In this document: in pieces, positions 28,690 to 37,806 of the stretch
Position numbering within the stretch: the stretch's first letter is position 1
Layout: each line of letters opens with the position of its first letter
Source of the DNA: Alphaproteobacteria bacterium
GTDB taxonomy: Bacteria; Pseudomonadota; Alphaproteobacteria; Elsterales; Elsteraceae
DNA length: 64,000 nucleotides
NCBI GenBank assembly: GCA_004292755.1
Contig: RDXE01000032.1
Coordinates: forward strand, 38,393-102,392
Reading direction: 5' to 3'
Notes under the pieces: generated by a model
Database searches by the model: none
What the model was told of the DNA's origin: nothing
The model's input: only the letters and a program-made list of their open reading frames with translations
Program-made: the position numbers and the translations under genes

Positions 28690-29631
28690 ATGAGGCTAGC
28701 GCTCAGCGGGAGCAGCGGGAGCAAGACGGTGCGCACGGCGGTGGCGGCGCTGGTGCTTGGTCTGTGCGCCTGGATACCGCCGTCCGCGGCTGATCTGCGC
28801 TTTCAAGAGGCGCCGATTATCCTCGCCACCGGCAACCGTGGTGGCACTTACTTCGTGGCCGGCCAGCGCTTGTGCCAGATGATCAATCGGGCACGGCAGA
28901 TGCTATCGGTCCGCTGCCAGGGGGAGGTGACGGCTGGCTCCGCGGTGAACATGGAGTTGCTGGGCGCGCGCAAGGTGGATTTTGCCATTGTCCAGGGCGA
29001 TGCCGTCGCGCCAGGGGCCATGCCATGGGCGCGCTTTATCATGGGCCTGCATGTGGAGCACTTGGCAGTCATGGTGCGCGCCGATGATCGGGCGGGCACC
29101 TTGGCGGATTTGGTGACACGCCGGGTCGATATCGGTGTGCCGGGCTCGGGTAGTCGCCGCAGCGCGGAATCCCTCTACGCAGCACTGGGCCTGACTTTGG
29201 TGGACCCCGTCGGGCTGCACGCCTTAGTGCGGGCTGAGGGGCTGTGCTCCCGCGCGGTTGATGCTGTGCTGTTTCTGCAAGGCACGCCAGCCGCGCCGCT
29301 GTTGGAAGCCGCAGAGCGGTGCGATGTGCGCGTGCTGCCGGTCAGCCGGGCGGTTGCCGCCCGCGTGATGGCAGCGTTGCCGGCTTGGTCGGAGGCAAGC
29401 GTGCCCGGCGGTCTCTATCGTGGGATTGTCGATGACGTGCCGGTGCTGGGCATGCAGGCGCTGGTGGTCGCCCATGAGGAGGTGTCGGTTCAAGCGGTCC
29501 GCGCCCTGTGGTCGGTGGTCAAGGCCGACCTGGATTTCCTGCGGGAGGCGCACCCCTCGCTGCGAGCCCTGAAACTGGAGGCGATGCAGGCCATTCCCAC
29601 GGGCATCCCACCCCATGCAGGGGTGCGCTGA
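28690..29631 (+). CDS. TAXI-family periplasmic solute-binding protein
   Basis: 313 residues with a signal peptide (TM stretch VRTAVAALVLGLCAWIPPSAA, cleavage probably after SAA). The mature part begins with the TAXI signature (IILATGNRGGTYFVAGQRLC) and includes the typical SAVNMELLGARKVDFAIVQG and VDIGVPGSGSRR segments. TAXI proteins normally feed a TRAP transporter (DctQM-like fused permease). No permease is here; instead a Cache hybrid kinase begins 3 bp after the stop. This suggests the binding protein presents a ligand to the kinase rather than to a transporter. ATG 28690 follows GGAGAGGAG. Confidence 0.88.
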   Translation: MRLALSGSSGSKTVRTAVAALVLGLCAWIPPSAADLRFQEAPIILATGNRGGTYFVAGQRLCQMINRARQMLSVRCQGEVTAGSAVNMELLGARKVDFAIVQGDAVAPGAMPWARFIMGLHVEHLAVMVRADDRAGTLADLVTRRVDIGVPGSGSRRSAESLYAALGLTLVDPVGLHALVRAEGLCSRAVDAVLFLQGTPAAPLLEAAERCDVRVLPVSRAVAARVMAALPAWSEASVPGGLYRGIVDDVPVLGMQALVVAHEEVSVQAVRALWSVVKADLDFLREAHPSLRALKLEAMQAIPTGIPPHAGVR

Positions 29632-29634
29632 GCC

Positions 29635-32600
29635 ATGACCGAGCGCAGTTTCGGCATCTCCGGCAAGATCATTGTGCTGGCGGTGGCAGCATCGCTGATC
29701 ACCGGCGGCGCCACTGGGTTTGTCGCGTTTGACTCCAGCCGGAAGGCAGCGCTGGCGGAAAGCACAGCCTCGCTCTCCGGGATCGCTCAGGCCCGCGGTC
29801 GTGTGTTGGAGGCACGGCTGACGGGGATTGAGCGTGGCACGCGCCTGCTGGCTGCCAACCCCTCAACACTGGATGCGCTGGAGGAGTTTCGCACCGCCTG
29901 GCTCGCACTCGGCGCCAGTGCAGCCTCGCTGGTCACCCTCGCTTATGCGCTGGAGAACCCGTTCCCAATCGACCAGCGCCGTCAATTCGTGCGCAGTTTC
30001 ACCAATACTCCCTACGACCATGCCCATGGTCGGTATCACCCCTGGCTGAACCGTGTGGCGGAGATCGAGGGGTTTCGCGACATCCTGCTGGTCGCTGCCG
30101 ATGGCACGGTGGTGTACAGCACGCTGAAGGAGGCGGACTTTGCCACCGACCTCAACAGCGGGGTCTGGAGCACCACCATTCTAGCTGATGTGGTTCGGCG
30201 GCTGCGGGCATCAGAGGCTGGCACAGTCGAGTTTGGTGACTTCTGGTATCATGCCCCCTCCCGCAACAGCATTGTTGGCTACTCGGGCATGGCGGTGGAG
30301 CGCGATGGTGTGCGCGTCGGCTATGTCCTCGTCCAGGTAGCGATGGCAAGCATTGCCACCAGCGCCACGGACCCTGCAGGACTGGGTGTTGGCGGTGATT
30401 TGTTGATCCTGGGGCAGGATGCGATGCTGCGCTCAATCCCGCGCGGGCAGGATGAGGGGGCGCTGTTCACTCTGGTGTCCCATAACGGGGCAGTGGACCG
30501 CGCGCTCAGTGGCTTCAGCGGGGCTGCAATCGAGCCACGGTTTCTGGGCCTCGATCCCACAATGACAGTCCAGGCCTATGTGCCAGTGACCGTGATGGAT
30601 GAAACCTGGGCGGTGGTGGCGCAGCGCCCTCTGGATGAAGTGCTGGAACCTGCCCAGCGCATCGGTCTGCAGGCGGCTGTGATTGCCTTTCTGATTGTGC
30701 TGGCGGTTAGTCTGGTTGCAGCCCTGCAGGGGCGCCGCATCGCGCGACCGATCCGGACAGTCACCCAGCAGCTTCACACGCTGTCGCGCGGTGATCTGCG
30801 GATCAGCCTGCCGAAGCACCGCAGCAGCGACGAAGTCGGCGATTTGACCGACGCGCTGGCCGTCTTCCATGCCCAAGCCGTGGAACGCGCCGCTTTGATG
30901 GAGGCGCTGAGCGAGGCGCGGGACCGCGCCGAGGAAGCCGCCAAGGCGAAGGCTGCGTTCCTTGCCACCATGAGCCACGAAATCCGCACGCCGATGAATG
31001 GCGTGATGGCGATGGCGGAAATTTTGGATGAAACAGCGCTGGATACCGATCAGCGCGGCATGACCAAGGTAATCCGCGAGTCGGCAACTGCGTTGCTGAC
31101 GGTGATCAATGACATTCTGGATTTCTCCAAAATCGAAGCTGGTCGACTGGATATTGAACGCCTTCCATTCGATCCCAGCGATTTGATTGAGTCCGTCGCA
31201 GATTTGCTGGCCCCGAAGGCCGATGAAAAGCGCTTGATCCTGATGGTTCTGATTGACCCGGCTGTTCCGTCCGAGGTCATGGGCGACCCCAACCGTGTGC
31301 GTCAAATCCTGCTGAACCTGGTCAGCAATGCAATCAAGTTCACGGAGGTGGGCCGCGTGGTGCTGCGCGCAACTGTGGTTGGCCAGGGCAGCGAGGCGCT
31401 GCTGCGCATCGCTGTGGAGGACACCGGCATCGGCCTGTCCCTGGAGCAGCAAGCCAAGTTGTTCCAGCCCTTCACCCAGGCCGACAGCAGCACCGCGCGC
31501 AAGTATGGCGGCACGGGCCTGGGCCTGTCGATTGTGCGCCGCTTGGCTGAGTTGATGGGCGGCGAGGTTGGGGTGGCGAGCGAGGTTGGTGCGGGCTCCT
31601 GCTTCTGGTGCCAGCTGCCGCTGGGTGACGGCGCAGCTCCCACCACACCGGCAGTTGCGATTGCGGACCTCGCCGCCATCCTCGTCGCTCTTCCGCCAGC
31701 GGAGGAGGAGGCTGTGCGGATGGTGCTGGCGGCCGCGGGCATCGACTCTGTCACGGTCCTGGCGGACCCTGCGCAGGCACTGAACCTCGCCCCGCCACCA
31801 GACGCGCGCACGGTTGTCATTGTGCCGGGTGACTTGCCCGACCGCCCAGTGCAGCGCTTTCTGGCAGAAGCCGCGCGGATTGGCATCACCCAGGTGGTGG
31901 TGGTTGCCGCCCGCGGACAGGCGGCAGCGCTGGACGGCAGCGCTGGCATTCCGGCTGGACGTCTGGTCACGGCACCCGTGCGCCGTCAGGCCCTGTGGCG
32001 CGCCGTGGCCATTGCCGTTGGGCGAGAGGCGCCGCCGCGCGCTGGGGCAGGGCGGATTGCCACTGGTCAAGTGTGGCGCGCACCGGCGCGCGCTGCTGCC
32101 ACCGAGGCAGGCGCCCTGATCTTAGTGGCGGAGGACAATGCCACCAACCAGCGCGTGATCCGCACGCTGTTTGACCGGCTGGGGCTGGTTTACGACATCG
32201 CGAGTGATGGCCGCCAAGCCCTCACGCGGTTTCAGCAGGATCTCTACGGTTTGGTGCTGACCGACTTCCACATGCCGGAGATGGACGGCTTTGAACTGAC
32301 CGCTGCCCTGCGCGACGTGGAGGCCAAGGGAGGTCTGCCGCGCACGCCCATCGTCGCGCTCACGGCCGACGCTTTGCCTGGGACGGAGCAGCGCTGCCTG
32401 GACGCTGGCATGGACGGCTATCTCACCAAGCCGATCGAAACTGCGGCTCTGATCAGCCTGTTGGAGCGGCTGCTGCCCGCCGCCTTCGCCTTGCGCCAAC
32501 CGCTGGATGCCGAGCCGGATGGTTTGGTGGTTGCCGAGCCGGGAGACGCCGCCCCGACCGTCACCGACGGCGATGCGCCGTTGCTCGACCTCTCCAGCTT

Positions 32601-32913
32601 CCGCGCGATGATGGGCGGTGACCTGTCGCTGATCGCCCCGATCTTGATCGAACTCGCCGACACGGCGTCCCGCGATGTCGAGACGCTGCGCAGCCAATTG
32701 GCTGCCGGTGCCTGGAGCGAGGCCCGTCGCAGCAGCCACAGCCTGGCCGGTGCCGCCCTCTCCTCCGGTGCGGTCCGCCTGGGCCAGCGCGCCCGCGCGG
32801 TTGAACACGCCCTGGTCGCCGGTGACCACGGCGCCGCCCGCGACCTCGCCAGCCATCTGCCCCTCTGCCTCGCCGAGACCCTCACCGCGATCCAGACGGA
32901 GACACTAGCGTAG
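29635..32913 (+). CDS. Hybrid sensor histidine kinase (Cache-HAMP-HisKA-HATPase-REC-Hpt)
   Basis: 1092 residues. TM1 (about 9-30), an extracytoplasmic Cache-like sensor (about 35-340), TM2 ([20 protein letters not shown]), HAMP ([20 protein letters not shown]), HisKA with [12 protein letters not shown], and HATPase with DTGIGLS and [15 protein letters not shown] degenerate receiver-like stretch follows, with VVIVPGD where the phospho-Asp would be. Then comes a true receiver ([26 protein letters not shown]) and a C-terminal Hpt domain ([11 protein letters not shown]). It can therefore run a His-Asp-His relay and pass phosphate to a separate regulator, none of which is adjacent. Starts 3 bp after the TAXI stop. 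Confidence 0.93.
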   Translation: MTERSFGISGKIIVLAVAASLITGGATGFVAFDSSRKAALAESTASLSGIAQARGRVLEARLTGIERGTRLLAANPSTLDALEEFRTAWLALGASAASLVTLAYALENPFPIDQRRQFVRSFTNTPYDHAHGRYHPWLNRVAEIEGFRDILLVAADGTVVYSTLKEADFATDLNSGVWSTTILADVVRRLRASEAGTVEFGDFWYHAPSRNSIVGYSGMAVERDGVRVGYVLVQVAMASIATSATDPAGLGVGGDLLILGQDAMLRSIPRGQDEGALFTLVSHNGAVDRALSGFSGAAIEPRFLGLDPTMTVQAYVPVTVMDETWAVVAQRPLDEVLEPAQRIGLQAAVIAFLIVLAVSLVAALQGRRIARPIRTVTQQLHTLSRGDLRISLPKHRSSDEVGDLTDALAVFHAQAVERAALMEALSEARDRAEEAAKAKAAFLATMSHEIRTPMNGVMAMAEILDETALDTDQRGMTKVIRESATALLTVINDILDFSKIEAGRLDIERLPFDPSDLIESVADLLAPKADEKRLILMVLIDPAVPSEVMGDPNRVRQILLNLVSNAIKFTEVGRVVLRATVVGQGSEALLRIAVEDTGIGLSLEQQAKLFQPFTQADSSTARKYGGTGLGLSIVRRLAELMGGEVGVASEVGAGSCFWCQLPLGDGAAPTTPAVAIADLAAILVALPPAEEEAVRMVLAAAGIDSVTVLADPAQALNLAPPPDARTVVIVPGDLPDRPVQRFLAEAARIGITQVVVVAARGQAAALDGSAGIPAGRLVTAPVRRQALWRAVAIAVGREAPPRAGAGRIATGQVWRAPARAAATEAGALILVAEDNATNQRVIRTLFDRLGLVYDIASDGRQALTRFQQDLYGLVLTDFHMPEMDGFELTAALRDVEAKGGLPRTPIVALTADALPGTEQRCLDAGMDGYLTKPIETAALISLLERLLPAAFALRQPLDAEPDGLVVAEPGDAAPTVTDGDAPLLDLSSFRAMMGGDLSLIAPILIELADTASRDVETLRSQLAAGAWSEARRSSHSLAGAALSSGAVRLGQRARAVEHALVAGDHGAARDLASHLPLCLAETLTAIQTETLA

Positions 32914-33307
32914 GGTGGGGGAGGCGTTGGCCGACGCTGGGCACGGGGCGTGGTCCTGTGTGGAAAAGCCGTCCACGTTAAGCCTTTGCGAACTTGACAA
33001 GCCGATCCAACTTCGTCTCGGGTCCGCGGACAAGGTGAATCATGGCTGCAGTTGGTTCGAGGTTTGACTTTTTAGGTGGCGCAATCGGGGACTGGAGCTA
33101 CGTTTACAGTGAAGCTATCGGATACGGCGTCTACCTCACCTATGGTTTGGACGTCTAATTGGGAAATGTTGGCTGAAAAATCTGGGTGTGTGCTTGTGCA
33201 AGGCTGTTCGAGATTTCCAAGCTCGCCATGTAACCTCGATACCATTGAAAACCTCGCCTAAATCGTGTACCAATTGGTAGCTAAGGACGGGGTAGAGGGC
33301 ATAGCAC
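32914..33307. other. AT-richer intergenic region upstream of the OLD-family gene
   Basis: 394 bp at the left edge of the low-GC patch. It contains a perfect -35-like TTGACA (32994-32999) with no convincing -10, a candidate 38-codon ORF (33042-33158), and an overlapping frame from 33076 whose early residues (SGTGATFTVKL) resemble the C-terminal end of a histidine kinase ATPase domain and could be a remnant. I see no inverted terminal repeats, tRNA or integrase. Confidence 0.4.
33042..33158 (+). CDS. Possible 38-residue small protein
   Basis: ATG at 33042 has AAGG at six bases upstream and opens 38 codons rich in Gly and aromatic residues (FDFLGGAIGDWSYVYSEAIG, then YGVYLTYGLDV). No family is recognised. 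It could be a small protein, a leader, a fragment of a lost gene, or chance. Supporting evidence is the ribosome-binding site and its place just upstream of the OLD-family gene; an overlapping alternative frame (33076-33261) weakens the case. Confidence 0.25.
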   Translation: MAAVGSRFDFLGGAIGDWSYVYSEAIGYGVYLTYGLDV

Positions 33308-35230
33308 ATGTTGCTTAAAGCTGTTCGGATCGACCATTTCAAACATATCCTCGATTCAACACTCGTTGAAATACAGCCAGATATCACCTGTCTGGTGGGT
33401 AAGAACGAGAGCGGCAAGACCGCGTTCCTTGAAGCTCTTCGGCGCCTCAAGCCCGCACAAGGCAATGTCGATTTCAGCATCAGCAAGCACTACCCGGCGT
33501 GGCTGGAAAAAATGCACAAGCGCCAAGGCAAAATCCTTGAGCAGTCAACACCCATTCAAGTCGTGTTTGAACTTAGCGATGCAGACGTCGCGGCGGTGGA
33601 GGGTATCTTTGGGAAGGGCGTCCTAAAGTCGCGAGTATTCAGTTTGGCTCGGGGGTATGACAATCACTATACTCACGCATTTGAGGCTGACGAGGCTGTG
33701 GCTGTGGCAAATGCGGCGGCATTGATTGATTTGCCGAGGAAGGTTTCAGCTGCCATCGCGACGGTAAAGAGTTTTGGTGATCTTAGAAAAACACTTTCTG
33801 CGGCAGCGGAAAAGGATAGAGAAGATGCGCAAATCCAGACGGCTTGCCAGGCGCTCGAAGAAAAAATTTCGGAAATAGTTCCTGCAGACAGCAATTTTAT
33901 GATGAGCTTCGGGAATTTTCTTTTCGCACGTGTCCCTAAATTCTTCTTCTACGCTGATTACAGCCGCCTGCCCAGTAAGGTACGCATCCGCGAGCTTCTT
34001 GAGGCTGACGCAGAGAAACTTGACGCAGAAATGCAAACAGCTTTGTCACTCCTGAAGCTGGCTGGCAGTGATCGCGACTATTTGCTAGCCCCTGATTATG
34101 AGACGCGGAAACGCGAACTAGAAAACGTTGCCAATGTGATATCACAAGATGTGCTCCAATATTGGACGACCAATACAGACTTGCGCGTGCTGATCGATAT
34201 TTCTCAGAAGACCGAAGAATTACCTAATGGAAATCATGCTGTACATGATGAGATGCACGTTCGAATGTATGACAATCGGCACATGCTTTCGCTTCCATTT
34301 GATGAGAGGTCGTCCGGCTTTCAGTGGTTCTTCTCATTCCTGGCTGCCTTTTCCCGCTATGAGAATGATGACACGCCCGTGATCATTTTGCTAGATGAGC
34401 CCGCGTTGGGCCTGCATGCGAAGGCGCAGAAGGATTTCCTGCGCTTTATTGAAGAGCGGTTGGCAAGGCGGTGCCAAGTTATCTACACAACCCACTCTCC
34501 CTTTATGATCCAGCCCGATCATCTTGAACGCGCGCGCCTTGTTGAAGACAAGGGCCGGGACACAGGGTCAGTAACGACCTCCGACGTCCTTACGACTGAC
34601 CGTGATACCTTGTTCCCGCTTCAAGCAGCGCTTGGCTATGACATCGCGCAGCACCTCTTCATCGGCAAGGACAACCTTGTCGTGGAGGGGCCATCCGACT
34701 TTTTGTTCATGCAGACCATCTCAGCCGGATTAATTGAGGCTGGGCGCGAAGGGCTTAATTCCCGCTGGTCGATACTGCCCTTGGGTGGTGCAGACGTGAT
34801 CCCGGCTTTCGTCGCGCTCTTGGGCAATCACCTTGATGTCACAGTCGTTGTCGATTCCCGAAAAGAAGGGCACCAAAAACTGACTAGCTTGGCCAAGGCC
34901 GGATTCCTTGCGGAGAAGCGGATCATCACCATTGGGGAAATCGCCAACGGGAGCATGGCCGACATTGAGGACCTGTTCGCCAAGGAAGACTATGTGGCGC
35001 TCTACAACGCTGCGTTCAGCAAAAAAATAAACGCCGCTCATCTGATGGGCGCGGACCCAATTGTGAAGCAGATCGCTCGATCTGAAGGGATCAAGAGCTT
35101 CGACCACAACGCACCAGCGGAAGTGTTATTGCGTGAGCGGGCGCAGCGCGTCGCAGCCCTTTCGGCGAAGACGCTGAACGCATTTGAGGCCCTGTTCAGC
35201 CGCATTAACGGGACCCTGGCTCAAAGGTGA
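33308..35230 (+). CDS. OLD-family ATPase/TOPRIM endonuclease (class 1-like)
   Basis: 640 residues. The N-terminal ABC/SMC-like ATPase has Walker A GKNESGKT (31-38), signature-like ERSSGF (333-338), Walker B VIILLDEP (358-365) and H-loop THSPFM (395-400). The C-terminal TOPRIM domain has LVVEGPSD (Glu460, Asp464), VVVDSRKEG (Asp516; Arg518 where many members have a second acidic or polar residue) and ADIEDLF (551-557). OLD proteins are ATP-controlled nucleases, several acting against phages or plasmids. No UvrD-like partner (as in Gabija) or DUF4435 partner (as in PARIS) is adjacent. GC is visibly lower than the flanks (45-53 % in two 60-base lines counted), so recent transfer is likely. Confidence 0.88.
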   Translation: MLLKAVRIDHFKHILDSTLVEIQPDITCLVGKNESGKTAFLEALRRLKPAQGNVDFSISKHYPAWLEKMHKRQGKILEQSTPIQVVFELSDADVAAVEGIFGKGVLKSRVFSLARGYDNHYTHAFEADEAVAVANAAALIDLPRKVSAAIATVKSFGDLRKTLSAAAEKDREDAQIQTACQALEEKISEIVPADSNFMMSFGNFLFARVPKFFFYADYSRLPSKVRIRELLEADAEKLDAEMQTALSLLKLAGSDRDYLLAPDYETRKRELENVANVISQDVLQYWTTNTDLRVLIDISQKTEELPNGNHAVHDEMHVRMYDNRHMLSLPFDERSSGFQWFFSFLAAFSRYENDDTPVIILLDEPALGLHAKAQKDFLRFIEERLARRCQVIYTTHSPFMIQPDHLERARLVEDKGRDTGSVTTSDVLTTDRDTLFPLQAALGYDIAQHLFIGKDNLVVEGPSDFLFMQTISAGLIEAGREGLNSRWSILPLGGADVIPAFVALLGNHLDVTVVVDSRKEGHQKLTSLAKAGFLAEKRIITIGEIANGSMADIEDLFAKEDYVALYNAAFSKKINAAHLMGADPIVKQIARSEGIKSFDHNAPAEVLLRERAQRVAALSAKTLNAFEALFSRINGTLAQR

Positions 35231-35565
35231 ACGCAATCCTGGCATCGGTTCTACATGGGTTCGCAGACCAGCTCGCGGTTGATCTGTGGCGGAAGTGACC
35301 CAGTGATATAGAATAGCCAGCGATACAAAGTAAGATATAAGGGATGCACTCAAATGCATTCTTTGCCGAGTCTGGCCTCAGCTGTACCCGCTTGTATCCC
35401 TACCTTAGGTCTGGGGGCGCGTTGGCTCTAGCTTCAGCCCCTGTTCGAAGTTCAGTTTCTTAAGTGACCCGACAGCGTGGAAGCATTCCGCTTCCACCGT
35501 CTTTTCGCCCCAACACCCTGTCGTCACTCGGTGCGACACCTCCGCATCCCTCACGCTCACCCGCG
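35231..35565. other. Convergent intergenic region between OLD-family gene and parC
   Basis: 335 bp at the right edge of the low-GC patch. The left 170 bp are AT-rich and hold no gene. The right part holds a hairpin (35477-35497). The minus-strand frame running from 35854 to 35405 is antisense to the end of parC and is not a convincing gene. A GTTCGAA string at about 35434 recalls a tRNA T-loop but has no matching stem. Confidence 0.45.
35477..35497 (+). terminator. Hairpin, possible terminator
   Basis: Perfect 8-bp stem GTGGAAGC/GCTTCCAC with a 5-base loop (ATTCC), followed on the plus strand by CGTCTTTTC. The short T run fits a weak intrinsic terminator for plus-strand transcription leaving the OLD-family gene, although it lies about 250 bp after that stop. 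It may also protect the 3' end of the parC transcript on the other strand. Confidence 0.35.
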
Positions 35566-37788
35566 CTAAAACCGATTGGTCCGCGGGAAGCCAGGTGGGG
35601 GCAGGCGCCCGCCGCTGGCGCGTTTGCCGAGCCAGGGGCGGAGGTCGGTGACGGTTTTGGTTTTCTCGCCGTAGCGGTAGGTGAGGCCAGCCGCCAGGGT
35701 GATCAGCTTCAAGTCGCTTAGCTTGCCGTCGGTGTATTTCTGCAAGATCACGCCGCGGCCACGGGCCATGTCGGGGATTTCGGCGATCGGGAAGATCAGC
35801 AGTTTGCGGTTGGTGCCGATCACCGCGACATGGTCGCCCTCCAGGCTGAGGCACGCGATGGCGGTGGCGTCGTCGCCGGGCAGCATCACTTGCTTGCCGC
35901 TGCGGGTTTGCGCCAGGGCGTCATCCTCGTTGACCAGGAAGCCACGCCCGTCGGAGGCGACCAATAGGCGTTTGGCGCCGGGTTGGTAGACTTCGAACGC
36001 GACAATGTCCTGATCATTGCCGAGGTCGATCATCAGGCGCACAGGCTCGCCAAAGCCGCGCCCGCGCGGCAGTTTGTCCGCGCCCAGGGTGTAGAATTTG
36101 CCATCGCTGGCGAACAGCAACAGCTTGGCGGTGGTATCGCACTTCAACAAGAAGCGCTCGCCGTCACCGTCCTTGTACTTCACCTCGGCTGGATCAATGT
36201 CGTGACCCTTTAGCGCCCGCACCCAACCCTTGGTGGAGCACAGCACGGTGATCGGCTCTTTCTCCACCAGCGCTTCATTCGGCAACTCCACCACAGGCAC
36301 AGCAACGTCAATGCTGGTGCGGCGGTTGCCGAGGGGACCGGAACCGAACGCGGTTTCCGTCTCGCGCAATTGCTTTTCCAACTCCGCCCTGCGGAGCATC
36401 GGGTCATTGACCATGGCGTGCAGCCACTCACGCTCTTCGGTCAATTGGTCGTGCTCGCGGCGGATTTCCATCTCCTCCAGCTTGCGCAGGTGGCGCAGCC
36501 GCATGTCGAGGATCGCGGTTGCTTGGATGTCGGTCAGCTGGAAGCGCTCAATCAGCACCGGCTTTGGCTCATCCTCCTCCCGGATGATGCGGATCACTTC
36601 ATCCAGATTGAGATACGCAACCAGCAGGCCGCCCAGGATTTCCAGCCGCCGGTCGATTGCAGCTAGGCGATGGTTGGTGCGGCGGATCAACACCTCATCG
36701 CGATGGGCCAGATAGGCGCGCAGGACTTCGCCCAAGCCCATCACGCGCGGCACACCATCGCTGTCCAGCACGTTCAAGTTGAGCGGGAAGCGGGTTTCCA
36801 GATCGGTCAGCCGGAACAGGCTTTCCATCAGCAAGGCCGGGTCGACGGTGCGGGAGCGCGGCTCCAACACCAGCCGGATGTCCTCAGCGCTTTCATCGCG
36901 AACATCGCCCAGCAGCATCAGCTTCTTGTCGTTCAACAACTCCGCGATGCGTTCAATCAGGCGCGACTTCTGCACCTGATAGGGGATTTCCGTGACGATG
37001 ATCTGCCAGGTGCCGTTCTTCAGCTTCTCCACCTGCCAGCGTGCCCGGGTGCGGAAACTGCCCCGCCCGGTCTCATAGGCGGTGAGGATGCTCTCCGGCG
37101 GCTCAACTAGGCTGCCGCCCGTGGGGAAGTCTGGCCCCGGTACGAATCGCACCAGGTCCGGTGTGGTGGCATCGGGGTGGTGCAGCAGGTGCAGCAGGGC
37201 GCGACACAACTCCCCCGCATTGTGCGGCGGGATGGAGGTTGCCATGCCAACGGCGATGCCGGTGGCACCATTGGCCAGCAGATTCGGAAAAGCCGCGGGC
37301 AGCACGGCCGGTTCTTCATTGCCGTTGTCGTAGGTTGGCCGCATGTCGACGGCGTCTTCTGCCAACCCGTCGAGCAGGGCTTCGGCCACCTTGGTTAGCC
37401 GCGCCTCAGTGTATCGGTAGGCGGCAGCGTTATCGCCGTCAATGTTGCCGAAGTTACCTTGACCATCGACCAGTGGATAGCGTTGGGCAAAGTCTTGGGC
37501 GAGGCGGACCATGGCATCATAAATCGCCGCATCACCATGGGGGTGATACTTGCCGATCACTTCGCCAACCACCTGGGCAGACTTGGTATGACGGCTTTCG
37601 GCAGTCAGGCCAATGGCACGCATGGCGAACAGCACCCGGCGATGCACGGGCTTCAAGCCATCGCGCACATCGGGCAGCGAGCGCGCCATGATCGTCGACA
37701 AGGCGTAGGACAGATAGCGCTCGCCCAGCGCGTCAGCCAGCGGGGTGTCCTTGAAGTCTGTCGCGTCCGTGGGGGGTAGATCGGTCAT
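35566..37788 (-). CDS. parC: DNA topoisomerase IV subunit A
   Basis: 740 residues; with ParE it decatenates replicated chromosomes. The N-terminal breakage-reunion domain contains KPVHRRVLFAM, the quinolone-pocket helix (KYHPHGDAAIYDAMV) and the catalytic Tyr126 in AAYRYTEARL. A tower/coiled-coil region and a C-terminal beta-pinwheel follow. It is ParC rather than GyrA because the pinwheel lacks an obvious GyrA-box and the length matches ParC (E. coli 752). At the position of E. coli ParC Ser80 it has Ala87, and Asp91 replaces Glu84. recO is 18 bp upstream in the same direction. Confidence 0.93.
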   Translation of the reverse strand: MTDLPPTDATDFKDTPLADALGERYLSYALSTIMARSLPDVRDGLKPVHRRVLFAMRAIGLTAESRHTKSAQVVGEVIGKYHPHGDAAIYDAMVRLAQDFAQRYPLVDGQGNFGNIDGDNAAAYRYTEARLTKVAEALLDGLAEDAVDMRPTYDNGNEEPAVLPAAFPNLLANGATGIAVGMATSIPPHNAGELCRALLHLLHHPDATTPDLVRFVPGPDFPTGGSLVEPPESILTAYETGRGSFRTRARWQVEKLKNGTWQIIVTEIPYQVQKSRLIERIAELLNDKKLMLLGDVRDESAEDIRLVLEPRSRTVDPALLMESLFRLTDLETRFPLNLNVLDSDGVPRVMGLGEVLRAYLAHRDEVLIRRTNHRLAAIDRRLEILGGLLVAYLNLDEVIRIIREEDEPKPVLIERFQLTDIQATAILDMRLRHLRKLEEMEIRREHDQLTEEREWLHAMVNDPMLRRAELEKQLRETETAFGSGPLGNRRTSIDVAVPVVELPNEALVEKEPITVLCSTKGWVRALKGHDIDPAEVKYKDGDGERFLLKCDTTAKLLLFASDGKFYTLGADKLPRGRGFGEPVRLMIDLGNDQDIVAFEVYQPGAKRLLVASDGRGFLVNEDDALAQTRSGKQVMLPGDDATAIACLSLEGDHVAVIGTNRKLLIFPIAEIPDMARGRGVILQKYTDGKLSDLKLITLAAGLTYRYGEKTKTVTDLRPWLGKRASGGRLPPPGFPRTNRF

Positions 37789-37806
37789 GGGGGTCCGGCC
37801 TTGGTC

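Noticed and set aside
30433..32070. 545-residue minus-strand open frame
   Set aside because: Antisense to the hybrid kinase, no motif, Gln/His-rich shadow composition.
33308..35230. Gabija or PARIS defence system
   Set aside because: The ATPase-TOPRIM protein is present, but no UvrD-like helicase (GajB) or DUF4435 partner follows; the next gene is parC on the other strand.
35400..35460. tRNA or att site in the OLD-parC spacer
   Set aside because: A GTTCGAA string is present but no T-stem, anticodon arm or acceptor pairing fits around it.
35405..35854. 149-residue minus-strand ORF overlapping the parC end
   Set aside because: Mostly another frame of parC; the non-overlapping tail crosses the hairpin and lacks a ribosome-binding site or known domain.
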